Shown here: in pieces, positions 17,238 to 27,900 of the stretch | How the letters are laid out: the number at the start of each line of letters is the position of its first letter | How positions within the stretch are numbered: the first letter of the stretch is position 1 | Origin: an uncultured Clostridia bacterium | GTDB lineage: Bacteria > Bacillota > Clostridia > Peptostreptococcales > Anaerovoracaceae | Reading direction: 5' to 3' | Assembly (NCBI GenBank): GCA_947302715.1 | Contig: CAMYVY010000014.1 | Coordinates: 1 to 54,200, forward strand | DNA length: 54,200 bases | The notes under the pieces: model-generated | Database searches by the model: none | What the model was told of the DNA's origin: nothing | What the model saw: the letters and a program-made list of their open reading frames with translations, nothing else | Position numbers and translations under genes: made by a program

Positions 17238-17912
17238 ATGAGATTACTTCTTGCTGAAGACGAAGAAATGTTGTCGGAAGCTATTTGTGCTATGCTTACA
17301 CATAACAATTTCTCGGTCGATGCGGTATACGATGGTCAGGATGCAATCGACTACCTGATGACCGGCGACTATGACGGAGCAATTCTTGATATTATGATGC
17401 CTAAAAAGGACGGCATAACGGTTGTCAAAGAACTGCGCACGGCTGGAATGGCTACGCCCGTTTTGATGCTTACCGCAAAATCGCAAATCGAGGACAAGGT
17501 CGAGGGACTCGATAGCGGCGCGGACGACTATCTAACAAAGCCCTTTGCCATGGAAGAGCTTGTTGCGAGGGTCCGTGCCATCACGCGCAGACAGCCCGAA
17601 TTCACCGACACAAATCTGAGCTTCGGCGACATGCAGCTTAGGCGTAAAGACCTGGCTCTGGTAGGACCTTCCGGCGAATTGCACCTTGCAAACAAGGAGT
17701 ATCAGATTATGGAGATGCTCATGGTGAACCCCGGTCAAGTGATTCCGACGGAGAGATTCATGGAGAAGGTCTGGGGTTACGACTCCGATGCAGAGATAAA
17801 TGTGGTTTGGGTCAATATCTCAGGTCTCAGAAAAAAGATTGTCGAAATCGGCGCACACGTTCAGATCAAAGCCGCCCGCGGAGTTGGCTATCTTCTCGCG
17901 GAAACCGAATAA
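17238..17912 (+). CDS. OmpR/PhoB-family response regulator
   Basis: 224 residues. The receiver domain has the acidic pair in LLAEDEE, the phospho-acceptor Asp51 in AILDIMMPKKDG, the Thr in MLTAKSQ and the Lys in YLTKPFAMEEL. The C-terminal winged helix ends in AARGVGYLLAE. AAGGAG lies seven bases before the ATG. It pairs with the histidine kinase that starts 115 bases downstream. The spacing from the GntR gene (56 bases) does not rule out co-transcription. Target genes are unknown. Confidence 0.95.
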   Translation: MRLLLAEDEEMLSEAICAMLTHNNFSVDAVYDGQDAIDYLMTGDYDGAILDIMMPKKDGITVVKELRTAGMATPVLMLTAKSQIEDKVEGLDSGADDYLTKPFAMEELVARVRAITRRQPEFTDTNLSFGDMQLRRKDLALVGPSGELHLANKEYQIMEMLMVNPGQVIPTERFMEKVWGYDSDAEINVVWVNISGLRKKIVEIGAHVQIKAARGVGYLLAETE

Positions 17913-17959
17913 CCGCAATTCTGAGCGGCCGCGATTTTGATTGGCTATTCTAAAATACG

Positions 17960-18027
17960 TAGTGAATAGAATATATAGTAAATATAATAGTAAGTAAAAT
18001 AGCGAATAGAATATTGAATAGAATATA
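17960..18027 (+). repeat. Degenerate ~8-bp-period array abutting the kinase start codon
   Basis: The sequence between regulator and kinase is built of AATAG-containing units (AATAGAAT, ATATAGTA, AATATAAT, AGTAAGTA, AAATAGCG, AATAGAAT, AATAGAAT) running right up to the ATG at 18028. No Shine-Dalgarno is visible in it. Confidence 0.6.
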
Positions 18028-19389
18028 ATGATAGAAAAACTAAGGAAGCGTGTAGTTGCGCTGACCATGATAGCAGTATTCATAGTATTGCTCATTTTAA
18101 TGGGAATCGTAAATGCAGCAAACTACATCAGCACCAACAACTCAATAGACCAGCTTCTTGATCTGCTCGAAGAAAACGGCGGTACTTTTGCTATTTTTGA
18201 TGGCCCAAAGCACGATGGTAAATTCGGCAATCAGAATGAACAAGGCGGTCAGATAAAGCCCCCTCCGATTCCCGGTGGACAAGACGACTCAAGCACCCCT
18301 GATAATTCAAAAGATGATTTCAAGCACGATGGACTACACCCCGGGATGACCGAGGAAACGCCCTACGAAACCCGCTTCTTCTCCGTTACATTGGACGATG
18401 AAACAGAAGAGATGCTTTATCTCGACACAGCCAGGATAGCGGCAATATCGGAAGTGAAGGCAGTCGAGCTAGCACAGAGCGCAGCAAAGTCGGGTAAAAG
18501 TTCCGCGTATATAAAAATGGGAGATTTGATTTATAAATACCGTGCAGTGGAAGGAACAACCGAAGGAAGCACCTTATATATTTTCGTGGCTGCCACAAGG
18601 CAACTGGATTCCAACAGGCAATTTCTTCTCATAAGTCTGCTTGTTTCACTCGGCGGATTAATCGCAATTGCCATCTTAGTCCGTGCGCTCTCCCCTGCCA
18701 TGGTACGACCGATTGCAGAGAGCTACGAAAAGCAAAAGAAATTTATCACCAACGCCGGACACGAGCTTAAGACGCCGATGGCTGTAATCAAATCATGCAA
18801 TGAAGTCGTCGAAATGGAGAACGGCTCAAGCAAATGGACCAAAGCCATAGGCGAGCAGGTCGACAGGCTTACCGAACTAACCGGCCAACTCGTCGCTCTT
18901 GCGAAAATGGATGAAAATGAGATTATGATGGAGGAAGTCGATTTCAGTAAGCTTCTGACCGATACCCTGGAGCCGTTTTCGCTAATAGCTCACCAAAGGG
19001 GAATTGAATTCAGTTCGAGCATAACGCCAGAAATAAAGATCAAAGGAAATACCTCTTCGCTTACCGAATTGATAAACATACTGGCAGACAATGCAATAAA
19101 ATATTGTGCCCACGATGAAACTAATCAAGGCTATATAAAATTCAATTTAAGTAAATCCGGAAACAAGATAATCCTCTCGGAAGAAAACTCGGCGGAGAAT
19201 CTTGCAACGGGAAATCAAAATCAGTTTTTCGACAGATTCTATAGGGGCGACCAATCTCATAGCAAGGCGACTGCTGAAGGCTACGGCATCGGTCTATCGA
19301 TGGCTCAATCAATCGTGAACGCGCATAAGGGCACAATAAGCGCTGAGAGTCCCGACGGAAATCGCCTAATAATCACTGCAAAATTTTAA
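18028..19389 (+). CDS. Membrane sensor histidine kinase
   Basis: 453 residues. An N-terminal helix (about 11-33), an extracytoplasmic sensor of about 155 residues with a low-complexity Pro/Gly/Asp linker, and a second helix (about 195-215). The DHp domain has NAGHELKTPMAVIK with the phospho-accepting His245; there is no obvious full HAMP domain. The ATPase domain has the N box LADNAIKYC and GYGIGLSMAQSIV. It would phosphorylate the regulator encoded just upstream. An in-frame stop lies nine bases before this ATG, so the start is fixed, yet no ribosome binding site is visible; instead a short-period repeat occupies that space. Confidence 0.93.
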   Translation: MIEKLRKRVVALTMIAVFIVLLILMGIVNAANYISTNNSIDQLLDLLEENGGTFAIFDGPKHDGKFGNQNEQGGQIKPPPIPGGQDDSSTPDNSKDDFKHDGLHPGMTEETPYETRFFSVTLDDETEEMLYLDTARIAAISEVKAVELAQSAAKSGKSSAYIKMGDLIYKYRAVEGTTEGSTLYIFVAATRQLDSNRQFLLISLLVSLGGLIAIAILVRALSPAMVRPIAESYEKQKKFITNAGHELKTPMAVIKSCNEVVEMENGSSKWTKAIGEQVDRLTELTGQLVALAKMDENEIMMEEVDFSKLLTDTLEPFSLIAHQRGIEFSSSITPEIKIKGNTSSLTELINILADNAIKYCAHDETNQGYIKFNLSKSGNKIILSEENSAENLATGNQNQFFDRFYRGDQSHSKATAEGYGIGLSMAQSIVNAHKGTISAESPDGNRLIITAKF

Positions 19390-19425
19390 ACCACCTACTG
19401 CATAAACATAAGTCAGCTTACTCTT

Positions 19426-19450
19426 GGGGACAGTCTGTCCCCTTTCTTTT
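19426..19450 (+). terminator. Rho-independent terminator after the kinase
   Basis: GGGGACA-gtc-TGTCCCC (19426-19442), a perfect 7-bp stem, followed by the T-rich TTTCTTTT, 36 bases after the kinase stop. Confidence 0.85.
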
Positions 19451-19583
19451 CCCATTCAACACCCTCAAAATCTTGAAAATTCAACATTTAAATGTGTGAA
19501 TTGCGAAAAGCTATTATGTGGAAAACTTCATTTGACCACTTATGGGTAATTCGGTAGAATAGGCTTCAAATTAATTGCGGGAT

Positions 19584-19613
19584 TTGACAAAAAGTATTAC
19601 TTGAGGTTATACT
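19584..19613 (+). promoter_or_regulatory. Promoter of the brnTA pair
   Basis: TTGACA (19584-19589), 18-base spacer, TATACT (19608-19613). Transcription would begin near 19620, inside the region that encodes the first conserved BrnT residues. Confidence 0.6.
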
Positions 19614-19904
19614 ACGACGGAAACAACCTTCACTTATAACGTTGAATGGGACGATGAAAAAAATCTTTCTAACATCTTGAAGCACGGGATACCATTCACT
19701 ATTGCTGCTAGAGTTTTTCTAGACGACAATGTTTTGATTATTTACGATGACGTTCACAGTGTTAATGAAGACAGATACATTGCTTTAGGTTTAGTCGAAG
19801 AAGTAATTGTAGTCGTTTTCACTATGCGAAATGAGGTATATAGATTGATTTCTGCTAGGGTTGCGACTAAGAGAGAAAAAGAGGCTTACTATGGGAACTT
19901 CTAA
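19605..19904 (+). CDS. brnT: BrnT-family ribonuclease toxin, start codon unclear
   Basis: The translated region matches BrnT toxins (RelE-fold ribonucleases): YNVEWDDEKNLSNILKHGIPF, ARVFLDDNV, EDRYIALG, and RLISARVATKREKEAYY. BrnT inhibits translation and is neutralised by BrnA. Conservation begins upstream of the first in-frame start-type codon (TTG at 19677), and between the in-frame stop at 19602-19604 and that TTG there is no ATG, GTG or TTG. Starting at the TTG would lose the N-terminal strand with the EWD motif. Either an uncommon start is used, the gene is crippled, or one base is wrong. Coordinates give the open homologous region. It overlaps BrnA by 14 bases. Confidence 0.75.
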   Translation, partial: GYTTTETTFTYNVEWDDEKNLSNILKHGIPFTIAARVFLDDNVLIIYDDVHSVNEDRYIALGLVEEVIVVVFTMRNEVYRLISARVATKREKEAYYGNF

Positions 19905-20205
19905 AATCAAAATTACCAGCAAGGACAAATTAAGCATAGAAGAGAAAAAAACAATAAAAAAAGCTGCTCAGAAGGCGCTCGTCTTTGATTCCGATAGCCC
20001 GGAATTAACGTCTGAACAATTACGATTATTAAGTCGTCAAGCTCAGAAAAAACGTGAGCAAAATAAGAAACCTGTAATTGCATTGCGTATAAATCCAGCA
20101 ACTCTTGAAAAAGCAAAGGCAACCGGCAAGGGATATACCGGGTTTTTAAGCAGGTTATTAGATAATGCAATCAATGATCCTGAGATTGTTAAGAAAAGCT
20201 TGTAA
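19891..20205 (+). CDS. brnA: BrnA-family antitoxin
   Basis: 104 residues starting MGTSKIKITSKDK; AGAGG lies about seven bases before the ATG at 19891. The N-terminal part is Lys/Glu/Gln-rich and likely wraps the toxin. The C-terminal part, IALRINPATLEKAKATGKGYTGFLSRLLDNAI, is the ribbon-helix-helix-type DNA-binding region of BrnA, which usually autorepresses the operon. Start overlaps the toxin stop by 14 bases, the usual toxin-first order. Confidence 0.82.
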   Translation: MGTSKIKITSKDKLSIEEKKTIKKAAQKALVFDSDSPELTSEQLRLLSRQAQKKREQNKKPVIALRINPATLEKAKATGKGYTGFLSRLLDNAINDPEIVKKSL

Positions 20206-20236
20206 GTTCATGCTTGTAGGATAAACATACGGCAAA

Positions 20237-20276
20237 AGCCGCTATACGCGTTGAGTTTTCAACAAGTATAGCGGCT
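20237..20276 (-). terminator. Terminator after the DUF4956 gene
   Basis: A perfect 11-bp stem AGCCGCTATAC/GTATAGCGGCT with an inner GTTGA/TCAAC stem; TTTT follows on the minus strand. It lies 43 bases beyond the DUF4956 stop and, being symmetric, may also end brnTA transcription. Confidence 0.7.
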
Positions 20277-20319
20277 GTCACCAACAAGTTTTATTCTATA
20301 AACCTACTTTAGCGTACGC

Positions 20320-20997
20320 CTACAGTGCGCTTTCTGCCATCGGAATCGATACGCTGATTTCCAGGTTGCCGTTTCTGACACGCAGATCATCGATCATATT
20401 CTTTTCGGAATCGGCTTTCTTAAGCGTTATCGCATATGTCAACTTGTTGAGTGAACCGAGGTTTGTCGTCTTGACTCCGGTCAGCTTTGCTTCGCTCGTA
20501 TATTCATCAAAGAGATCATCGAACACTCCTGTGTAATCTAGATCCTCCGGTACTGTGATATGAAGTACTTTGTGCAGGTTATTCTTCTTACCGCCAAGCA
20601 CCTCGATTTTGTCGTAGATAAGCAGCATTATCATGATGATTATTGCAAAGAGTGCTGCGAATGCCGGATATCCAATTCCGCACGCCAGGCCAACCGCCAT
20701 TGCAAGGAATACCGCGCTGATTTCTCTTGCTGTTCCCGGGTTCGAACGGAACCTTACCAGGGAGAATGCGCCAGCCACTGCGACCGATGCTCCCAGACTT
20801 CCATTAACCATCATTATGATTACAGCGACGATTGCCGGAAGAGTGGCTATCGTGATTAAGAAGCCACCGGAATGCGTCGAATTATGCCCAAGTACCAGCG
20901 CCATTATCGCGCCCAGTACCAATGCTACCACTAAGCTTATCATAAAGCTCTGAATCGTTAAACTTCCTGTCATTATGCTTGAAAATATCGTTTCCAT
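20320..20997 (-). CDS. DUF4956 membrane protein
   Basis: 225 residues with three to four N-terminal hydrophobic helices (about 12-35, 45-62, 65-85 and 105-127) and a cytoplasmic C-terminal domain of about 100 residues (KVLHITVPEDLDYTGVFDDLFDEYT...). The FSLVRFRSNPGTAREISAVFLAMAVGLA region is typical of DUF4956 proteins. Such proteins are commonly encoded next to VTC-domain proteins, as here. AAGGA lies just before the ATG. The start lies 116 bases inside the preceding VTC gene. Confidence 0.88.
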   Translation of the reverse strand: METIFSSIMTGSLTIQSFMISLVVALVLGAIMALVLGHNSTHSGGFLITIATLPAIVAVIIMMVNGSLGASVAVAGAFSLVRFRSNPGTAREISAVFLAMAVGLACGIGYPAFAALFAIIIMIMLLIYDKIEVLGGKKNNLHKVLHITVPEDLDYTGVFDDLFDEYTSEAKLTGVKTTNLGSLNKLTYAITLKKADSEKNMIDDLRVRNGNLEISVSIPMAESAL

Positions 20998-21769
20998 TTC
21001 TTTGTCCTTTCTTGTCTTCGCTTGCTTCTATATTGATATCTTTGTTTTCCTTTGTCAGGTTGGCCATCATGATGCTTTCATAAGCCTTTCCGTATTTGGA
21101 GAAGGAAGCTTTCCTCATGTTGCCTTTGTTCAGGACTTCAACCATCCACATCGGCAGACCTCCTGCTGTCTTTATTTCCATCAAAGAGTACCCACGCTTC
21201 AGTAGGTTTGTTCCGCCCGGTTTAGATGTCAGGCTCAGGTCGTAATCTCTCCACTGAATATTTCTATCAAAGGTAACTCTCAGGTTTGGATCCTCTTTTG
21301 AGAAGTACGCGCACCTGTCATAGTTCAGATAAACTCTCGGTGCGAGGCCCTTGTAGAAGCTTTTGAAATAGTCGATTTCCTTCGCTATCTGCTTGTCACG
21401 CACTTCCGGAAGCCAGAGCTCAGATACTGTGCCATTTCCAAGGTATGCCATTGCGATGTTTTCCGAAAGTTCAATTCTTCTCTTATAGACGATACCCTTG
21501 TACTTCTTTTTTAGTTCTACGAACACGTCATCTGTGGAGTGAACCGGACCATAGCTTCTGACCCTAAGTTTTTCCTTATAGATTGGTTTCTCCTGCGAGT
21601 GGCGGATCAATTTGAAATCCGGTGTGTCGTAGTATATGTTGCAGATGGTGCTCTTGCCGTGCGGGTCCGGTGTCATGCGGTCCTTCATAGCCTCTTCCAT
21701 CATCTTGCGCTGTTCGTAGCTAAGCATATATTTGATTTCGAATCTTGCGAATACGTTTAACTCTGCCAT
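20882..21769 (-). CDS. VTC-domain protein (polyphosphate-polymerase-like)
   Basis: 295 residues; the first 245 or so are a VTC tunnel domain: FARFEIKYML, YYDTPDF, KLRVRSYG, VFVELKKKYKGIVYKRRI and YLNYDRCAYFS supply the basic residues (K, R) that line the polyphosphate/nucleotide tunnel of yeast VTC4. In bacteria the activity is rarely proven. The last 40 residues are the DUF4956 coding region read in another frame, so they carry little family conservation. GAGAGGAAATCAA precedes the ATG. A pair with DUF4956, often found near large surface or CotH-type proteins. Confidence 0.85.
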   Translation of the reverse strand: MAELNVFARFEIKYMLSYEQRKMMEEAMKDRMTPDPHGKSTICNIYYDTPDFKLIRHSQEKPIYKEKLRVRSYGPVHSTDDVFVELKKKYKGIVYKRRIELSENIAMAYLGNGTVSELWLPEVRDKQIAKEIDYFKSFYKGLAPRVYLNYDRCAYFSKEDPNLRVTFDRNIQWRDYDLSLTSKPGGTNLLKRGYSLMEIKTAGGLPMWMVEVLNKGNMRKASFSKYGKAYESIMMANLTKENKDINIEASEDKKGQRNGNDIFKHNDRKFNDSELYDKLSGSIGTGRDNGAGTWA

Positions 21770-21838
21770 TTGATTTCCTCTCGTTTATATTCTGCCGGGT
21801 TAATCGGCCTTTGTTCTTTATCTTATAGCACAATAATA

Positions 21839-21873
21839 AAGCCCGAACCTTAAGCTTAGTTAAAGTCGGGCTT
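21839..21873 (-). terminator. Terminator-like hairpin after the giant surface protein
   Basis: AAGCCCGA/TCGGGCTT (8 bp, perfect) with a 19-base loop containing a further TTAA-rich pairing, 28 bases after the stop at 21902. The T-tract on the minus strand is weak (TATTATTG). Confidence 0.6.
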
Positions 21874-21901
21874 AAAATTTAGTTAAAGATTTTTGCGCGG
21901 A

Positions 21902-24900
21902 CTATTTACTTTTGCTCCGCATACGGATTAGGAATGCGATAACTGCTACCAAGACTGCCATTACCAGGATTCCAATCCACATAGTTGCGTTGCTCTGATC
22001 ACCAGTAGTCGGTACGCCTGTCGCAGGCTTCGTCGGTGTCGACGGTTTGCTCGGTGTCGGCGTAATCGTGCTGACTGGTTTCCATCTCGCAGTGTAGGTG
22101 ATGTTTCCTACGCTATCGACTGAGCGATCCCATCCGTCGAAGACATATCCGTCCTTGGTTGGGTTTGCAGGAGCAGGTGGCTCGCCTACATTTCTGTCGA
22201 AGTTGGTCTTATCCATATAGATTATGTTGCCATCGCTATCGATATAACGCACCCATATGGTCGGCTCACCCGGTGTCGGCGGATTCGGATTGTCCGGTGT
22301 CGGATCGTCCGGTGTCGGCGGATTCGGATCGTCCGGTGTTGGATCGTCCGGTGTTGGATCGTCCGGTGTCGGCGGATTCGGATCGTCCGGTGTCGGATCA
22401 TCCGGGGTCGGATCATCCGGGGTCTTCGGAATCCATCTTGCCGTATAAGTGATGTTTCCATCCTCATCAACACTTCTATCCCATCCGTCGAATGTAAATC
22501 CATCCTTGGTCGGATCAGCCGGTGCCGGCGGTTCTGCAGCGCCTACAGTCTTATAGGTCTTTTCCAGATATATCGTCGTTCCGTCAGGATCAACGTAGGT
22601 CGTCCAGTAGGTCTTCTCCGGTGTCGGAGGCGTCGGTGGATTCGGTGGTGTCGGTGGCGTCGGTGGCGTCGGTGGCGTCTGTACAGGTGTATAGATGACA
22701 TCCTCGATGATATCTTTATCATCCGGAGATACCTCAACCTTTGGAACACTCTTTCGGTCGACCGTATATCCTTCCTTATCCTTCGATACTACTTCAATGA
22801 ATACAGGTGATTCGGATTCCCATTCAGTGTATGTGACGTTACCCTCAGCGTCCGTAGTCTTGGTCCTGGTGAATGTAACGGTTTGTACAACATCCTCAAA
22901 GGCCATCTCTCCGTTAACTGTTTCGATCCAGTAGCGAATCGTGCGAGTTACGGTCTTCGTCTCAGTTTCAGTCACAGGCGCAACCTGAGTCCACTTGGCA
23001 GTATATGTGATGTTTCCTTCATCGTCTACCGTGCGATCCCAGCCATCGAACGTATATCCCGGCTTGGTCGGATCATCTGGTGCATCCGGTTCCTGCTGCT
23101 TCTGACCGGCGGCCGCCTTCGGAACATCAGTCTTCTCAAGGTACGGATCAATTGTTTCATCCGGATCCACATAAGTTACCCAGATTGTCTTAGGCGTATA
23201 GATGACGTATTCATCCTCAGGATTCTTCGGATAGCCATTCTCGTCGAATTCCAAATCTTTAACTTCAAGTTTTGGTACCGACGTTCTATCTACATCGTAG
23301 TTCTCCAAGGTCGGTGATGTAACTTCTTCGAATGCGGCATCCTCAGGAATCCAATCTTCAACGCTAACTACGTTTCCATCATCATCAACCCACTTTACTC
23401 TGGTTAATGTGATTTCCTGAACAACATCAGCAAAGGCCTCTTCGCCGTTTTTGTCGAGGTAACGGTAGCGAATCGTTCTCATGACTTTGGTTGTTTCAGT
23501 TTCCTCATGTGGAGGATCCTTGACGTAGACAACCACCTCTTTGATGTCGTCTCCCGGCTTCGCCTCGACTGAATCAACCTTATCTCTATCCGGTGTGTAT
23601 CCATCGATGTCCGGACTTACAACTTCGCTGAAGGTTTCCTCATTCCATGGATTCCACGATGTGATTTCTCCGGTCTTTGGATCAACCTTTCCTGTACGCT
23701 TAAAGGTCTTTTCGTCTACATCCGTAAGCGGATTACCTTCTTCATCGAGAACAGGTGTGCCGTCATCATAGTAATACTCTATTGTTCTCTTCGCTGTGCT
23801 CTCCTGTACATTGTCAACAACATGCGGAGTATACTTACCCGTTGCGGTTAAACCATTTTCATCGGTCACCTTTACGGTTACGCCCGTTCCGTCTCCGACG
23901 AAGTCAGGTTCAGGTTCAAACGTGACTTTACCAGTATCAGGATCAAGAGTATATACGCCCTCACCCGGAATGGTTTTCTTAAGTGGATCATCCTCATCCG
24001 GATCCTCTAATGTATAAGCACCCTTCTCAGGAATCTCGCCTGTACCCTTTTCAAACTTGAAGTCAGGTGTACTTGTTTGTGTATCTCCCTTTCCTCCATA
24101 GGTGTCTTCCTCGGGGCCTGTAGGCGGATCAAGAGGTTCTGGTTCCGGTTGATATACAACATTCACTATGCCTTTATCGCCGGGTTCCGTCACATCAAGG
24201 TCTTCAACCACATCTGTTGTTGTCCATGTCTTTCCATCCTTTGTTGCCTTGTCATCAGGATTATCAACGGCCGGAAGGGTTGCCTTTGACCATGGACCCC
24301 ATTCTGTAACCTCGCCGGTCTTAGGATCAACGGCCGTGGCTTTACGCTCCAGTTTTGCGGTCTGGACCGTATCATCAGTTACTTCCTCTCCATCCTCTGT
24401 CAAATATGTGTAATGAATGGTTCTTGTGGCCTCACCGGTCTCAGTTGGATCAACAACATGCGGTGTATAGGTGGTCTTAGCAGTATTGCCAAGCTTATCC
24501 GTTCCCTGTACTCCAACAGGCTGCGGGTCTCCTACAAAGTCAGGTTCAGGCCTAAATGTAATCGTGCCATCTCCGTTCAAAGTATAGGTTCCCTGTCCAG
24601 CAATAGTGACCGGATCGGTAGTCGGTTCCCCGGTTAACGGGTTAATTAACTTGATGCTGTCAGGTGTAACCTCGTTTGGCTTTCCATCCGGCAGGGTCTT
24701 GGTCTCAACTTCGAAAGTAGGTTCACCTGTCTGATCCTCACCCTTTAATCCCCAGGTTTCATCCGGCGTCGGCGTTATTCCCTTAGGATTGTAGACTACG
24801 AGGATCTCGATGTCCTTATCGTTCGGGGTTACCGTATCTTCTCCAACTGTCGGCTTATCCGGATTGTAACCTTCGATTTCCGGACTCTCTACCTCAGTGA

Positions 24901-27900
24901 ATGTGTGAGTCTGCTGCTCGGTGAATGTGACTTCTCCGGTCTTTGGATCAACCTCGCCAACAAAGGTTACTGTCTGTATGTCGGTTAGAGGATCACCATT
25001 TTCATCCTCTACCGGCGTACCATCCGAATACTCGTATGTTATGGTACGCTTTACAGTCTTCTCATTATCCACGATATGCGGAGTATATGTCGTAGTTGCA
25101 GAGAGTCCGTTGGAATCGGTTCCCTGAACCTCAACCGGCGTCGGATCACCAACGTATTCCGGATCATTCGGCTCGAAGGTAATTGTTCCGTCATCATTTA
25201 GTGTGTATGTACCCTCGTCTACCTCTACGGTCTTGGAATCCGTGGGCTCTCCGGTCTTCGGGTCAATCAGTTTAGTCTCGACTATCTCGTTCGGTGTTCC
25301 GCTCGGTGTGGTCGGAGTTGAAACCTCGAAGGTCGGTTTTCCCGTCTGTGATTCACCCTTTCCTCCATAGGTTTCATCAGGATTACCTATAGGAGGTTCA
25401 GGCTGGTAGATTACGCGCTCAAAGGCATCCTTAGGATCCTTGAGGTCAATCTCCCATTCAGGAACTTCAGGTCTATCCGGTGTCCAGCCTTCGATTTCAG
25501 GCGATGTGACTGAATCTGTATCTCCCTCTACGATTTCCCAATCGCTCCAACGAACAACTCCGCCGGATGCGTTGATTACCAAAGGTACACGTTCAAGTTT
25601 AACCTCTTGGACCACGGTAGCCGATGCTTCCTTACCATTCTCATCTATATATGTATAGACAATGGTCCTCTTTACTGTTGTTTCTTCAACCCTCGGTGGG
25701 AAAATATTTGTTATGGTGAATCCATCGGAAGCATTTCCCGTAATCTCAAATGAATATGGACTTAGGTCATTTGCATCCTCTGTTACTCTGTATTCAATTT
25801 CTGCTCCACCATTGCGATATTTGTCTACTTCCCAATAAACAGTTAAGTCCTCACCCGTGGCGTCCTTACTGATGGTCTTTCTGTCAATTTTAACGCCGTC
25901 AGCAAGAAGTATGAACTCCGCATCCTTACGGATTCTATACCAATTGTTTCTGTCGTTCCAGACCTTGGTGGCCTTAACAGTTACCTTCTCTGCTTCCTTA
26001 GAGTTAGTAATCTTGAACGGATTCTCCCTGGTTCCATCGCCTTCAATATTTCCGGCAGTATAACCAAGACCATTTAGTGCACTCTCCATAAGCTCAACAA
26101 TGGTATAAACTATCGACTTACCATCCTGGAATTTGTCAAGACCTGTGAAGGAACCCTTCCAGTTGTTGGAGTCTGAAAGTGTAATTGTACCCTTGCTCTC
26201 ATCGACATCCTGTTCGTCTATAGCTTTCTTGATGAGTTCGAATACGACGTTTGTCGGGCGCTGGCCATCTTGATTATTATTATCATCCCAGGCTTTTTCT
26301 ACAAAGACTTCAGTCTGTTCAGGCTCGTAGAAATTCGTCACGGTAAATCCGGAAGTCTGATCACCACTGATTTGAGTATCGTAATTATCTACTGAGACTT
26401 CCTCTATTGTGTAATCGATTTCTTCACCATTGGCGTATCTATTCAGGTTCTCAATTGTGATGGTATCTCCATCCTCATTGGTTGTCTTAACCGTGATGGA
26501 ACCACCAGCATAGTCTCCTGTGATATCTGTATTGCCCTGAGTTACGGTAGCGCCTTCAGGAAGTTCCAGCGGATTACCGTCGGCCATAACATTATATGTA
26601 ACCTCGCCATCCGTCGGACGCTTGCCATCCTGGTTATCAGCGTCTTCCCAGACCTTGGTCACCGTCAGGCTGACCGTCTCGGGTTCTTTTGTATTTGTAA
26701 TGGTGTAGCTGCCGTCCTTGTTGCCCGCAGACTCATCTTTGGTGTAGTCGGCGTTGGCAAGGGCTACATTGGTCTCTTCCTTGACGGTGTAGACGATTTC
26801 CTCACCGTTTGCGTACTTAGGCAGATCCTTAAATGCCTCTGCCTTGGTCCACTGATTGGTGTTGCTTGCAGCGGCGTCCGCATCAGTAAGTTCAATCGTC
26901 TTTCCGGTATCGACACCATCCGCAAACAGACGGAATGTGACCGGGGTACGCTTGCCGTCCTGGTTATCTGCATCATCCCAGATCTTGGTAACAGGAATCG
27001 TCACCTTCTCAGGGGTATGGGTATTGGTTACCGTGAAGCCGGCACTCTGGACACCCGTTACATCAATTTTATATGTGCCTGCTCCGTCGGTTCCGGTGAG
27101 TACGTCAGTCTTTACTTCCTCAATCGTATAGGTGATTTCATTTCCGGCCTTAGCGTACTTGTTCAGGTCGATGACCATAATCGTATCACCGTCAGCAGTA
27201 TCGACCGCTATATTACCGGCGTCAAAGTTTGCCGTGATATCACTGTCACCCTGCTTGATCGCCGCGCCCTCGGGAAGCTCTGAAAGCGTTTCCGCACTTC
27301 CGCCTGCCGGCTGCGCCTTGATCGTGTAAGTTACCTCACCCTTTTCCGGACGCATACCATCCTGATTGTCGGCATCATCCCAGACTTTGGTTACAGTGAA
27401 GCTGATCTTCTCGGGATCATGCTTGTTGGTGGCCGTGAAGATCAGTGTGTCCTTATCATCGTTCCACTCGCTAAGCACGATCTGCTGGGTAGACTGATCG
27501 GAATCATAACCCTCAGGCTTTACGGTCTCCTGAGCGGTGTAGTTGTACTTCGTGCCGCTAGCGTCCGCATACGGGAGATCCGTCCATACCTTTTCCCAAG
27601 TCCATGTATCGTCTTCAACATCAGTCTTTGATTTTTTGGCATTGGACTCCGTAAGTGTAGCAGCATTAGTCACGCCCTCCGCCTCATATGGCACACCATT
27701 CTGATAAAGCGTCACATCGATATCGCCGCGCTTACCATCTTGGTTATCGGCATCATCCCAAATCTTAACAACATTTACATTGATGAGTTGAGCATTAGTG
27801 ATTATACCCTTATCAAATGCTTTTTTATCATCTTGAGATTCATCAACATCTGGCGTACCTATTTCATCTTGATTCTTATACATTGGCTCTGTATAACCAT

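Noticed and set aside
20740..20765. GGGTTCGAACGG resembling a tRNA T-arm
   Set aside because: It lies inside the conserved DUF4956 coding region and no cloverleaf can be built around it.
22261..22430. Possible CRISPR-like array
   Set aside because: The repeats are in frame, have no unique spacers of constant length and encode a protein linker.
22159..22452. Long open frames on the plus strand and in other minus frames across the Pro/Asp repeat
   Set aside because: They are by-products of the stop-free tandem repeat in the surface-protein gene and show only low-complexity Gly/Val/Ser or Arg/His text.
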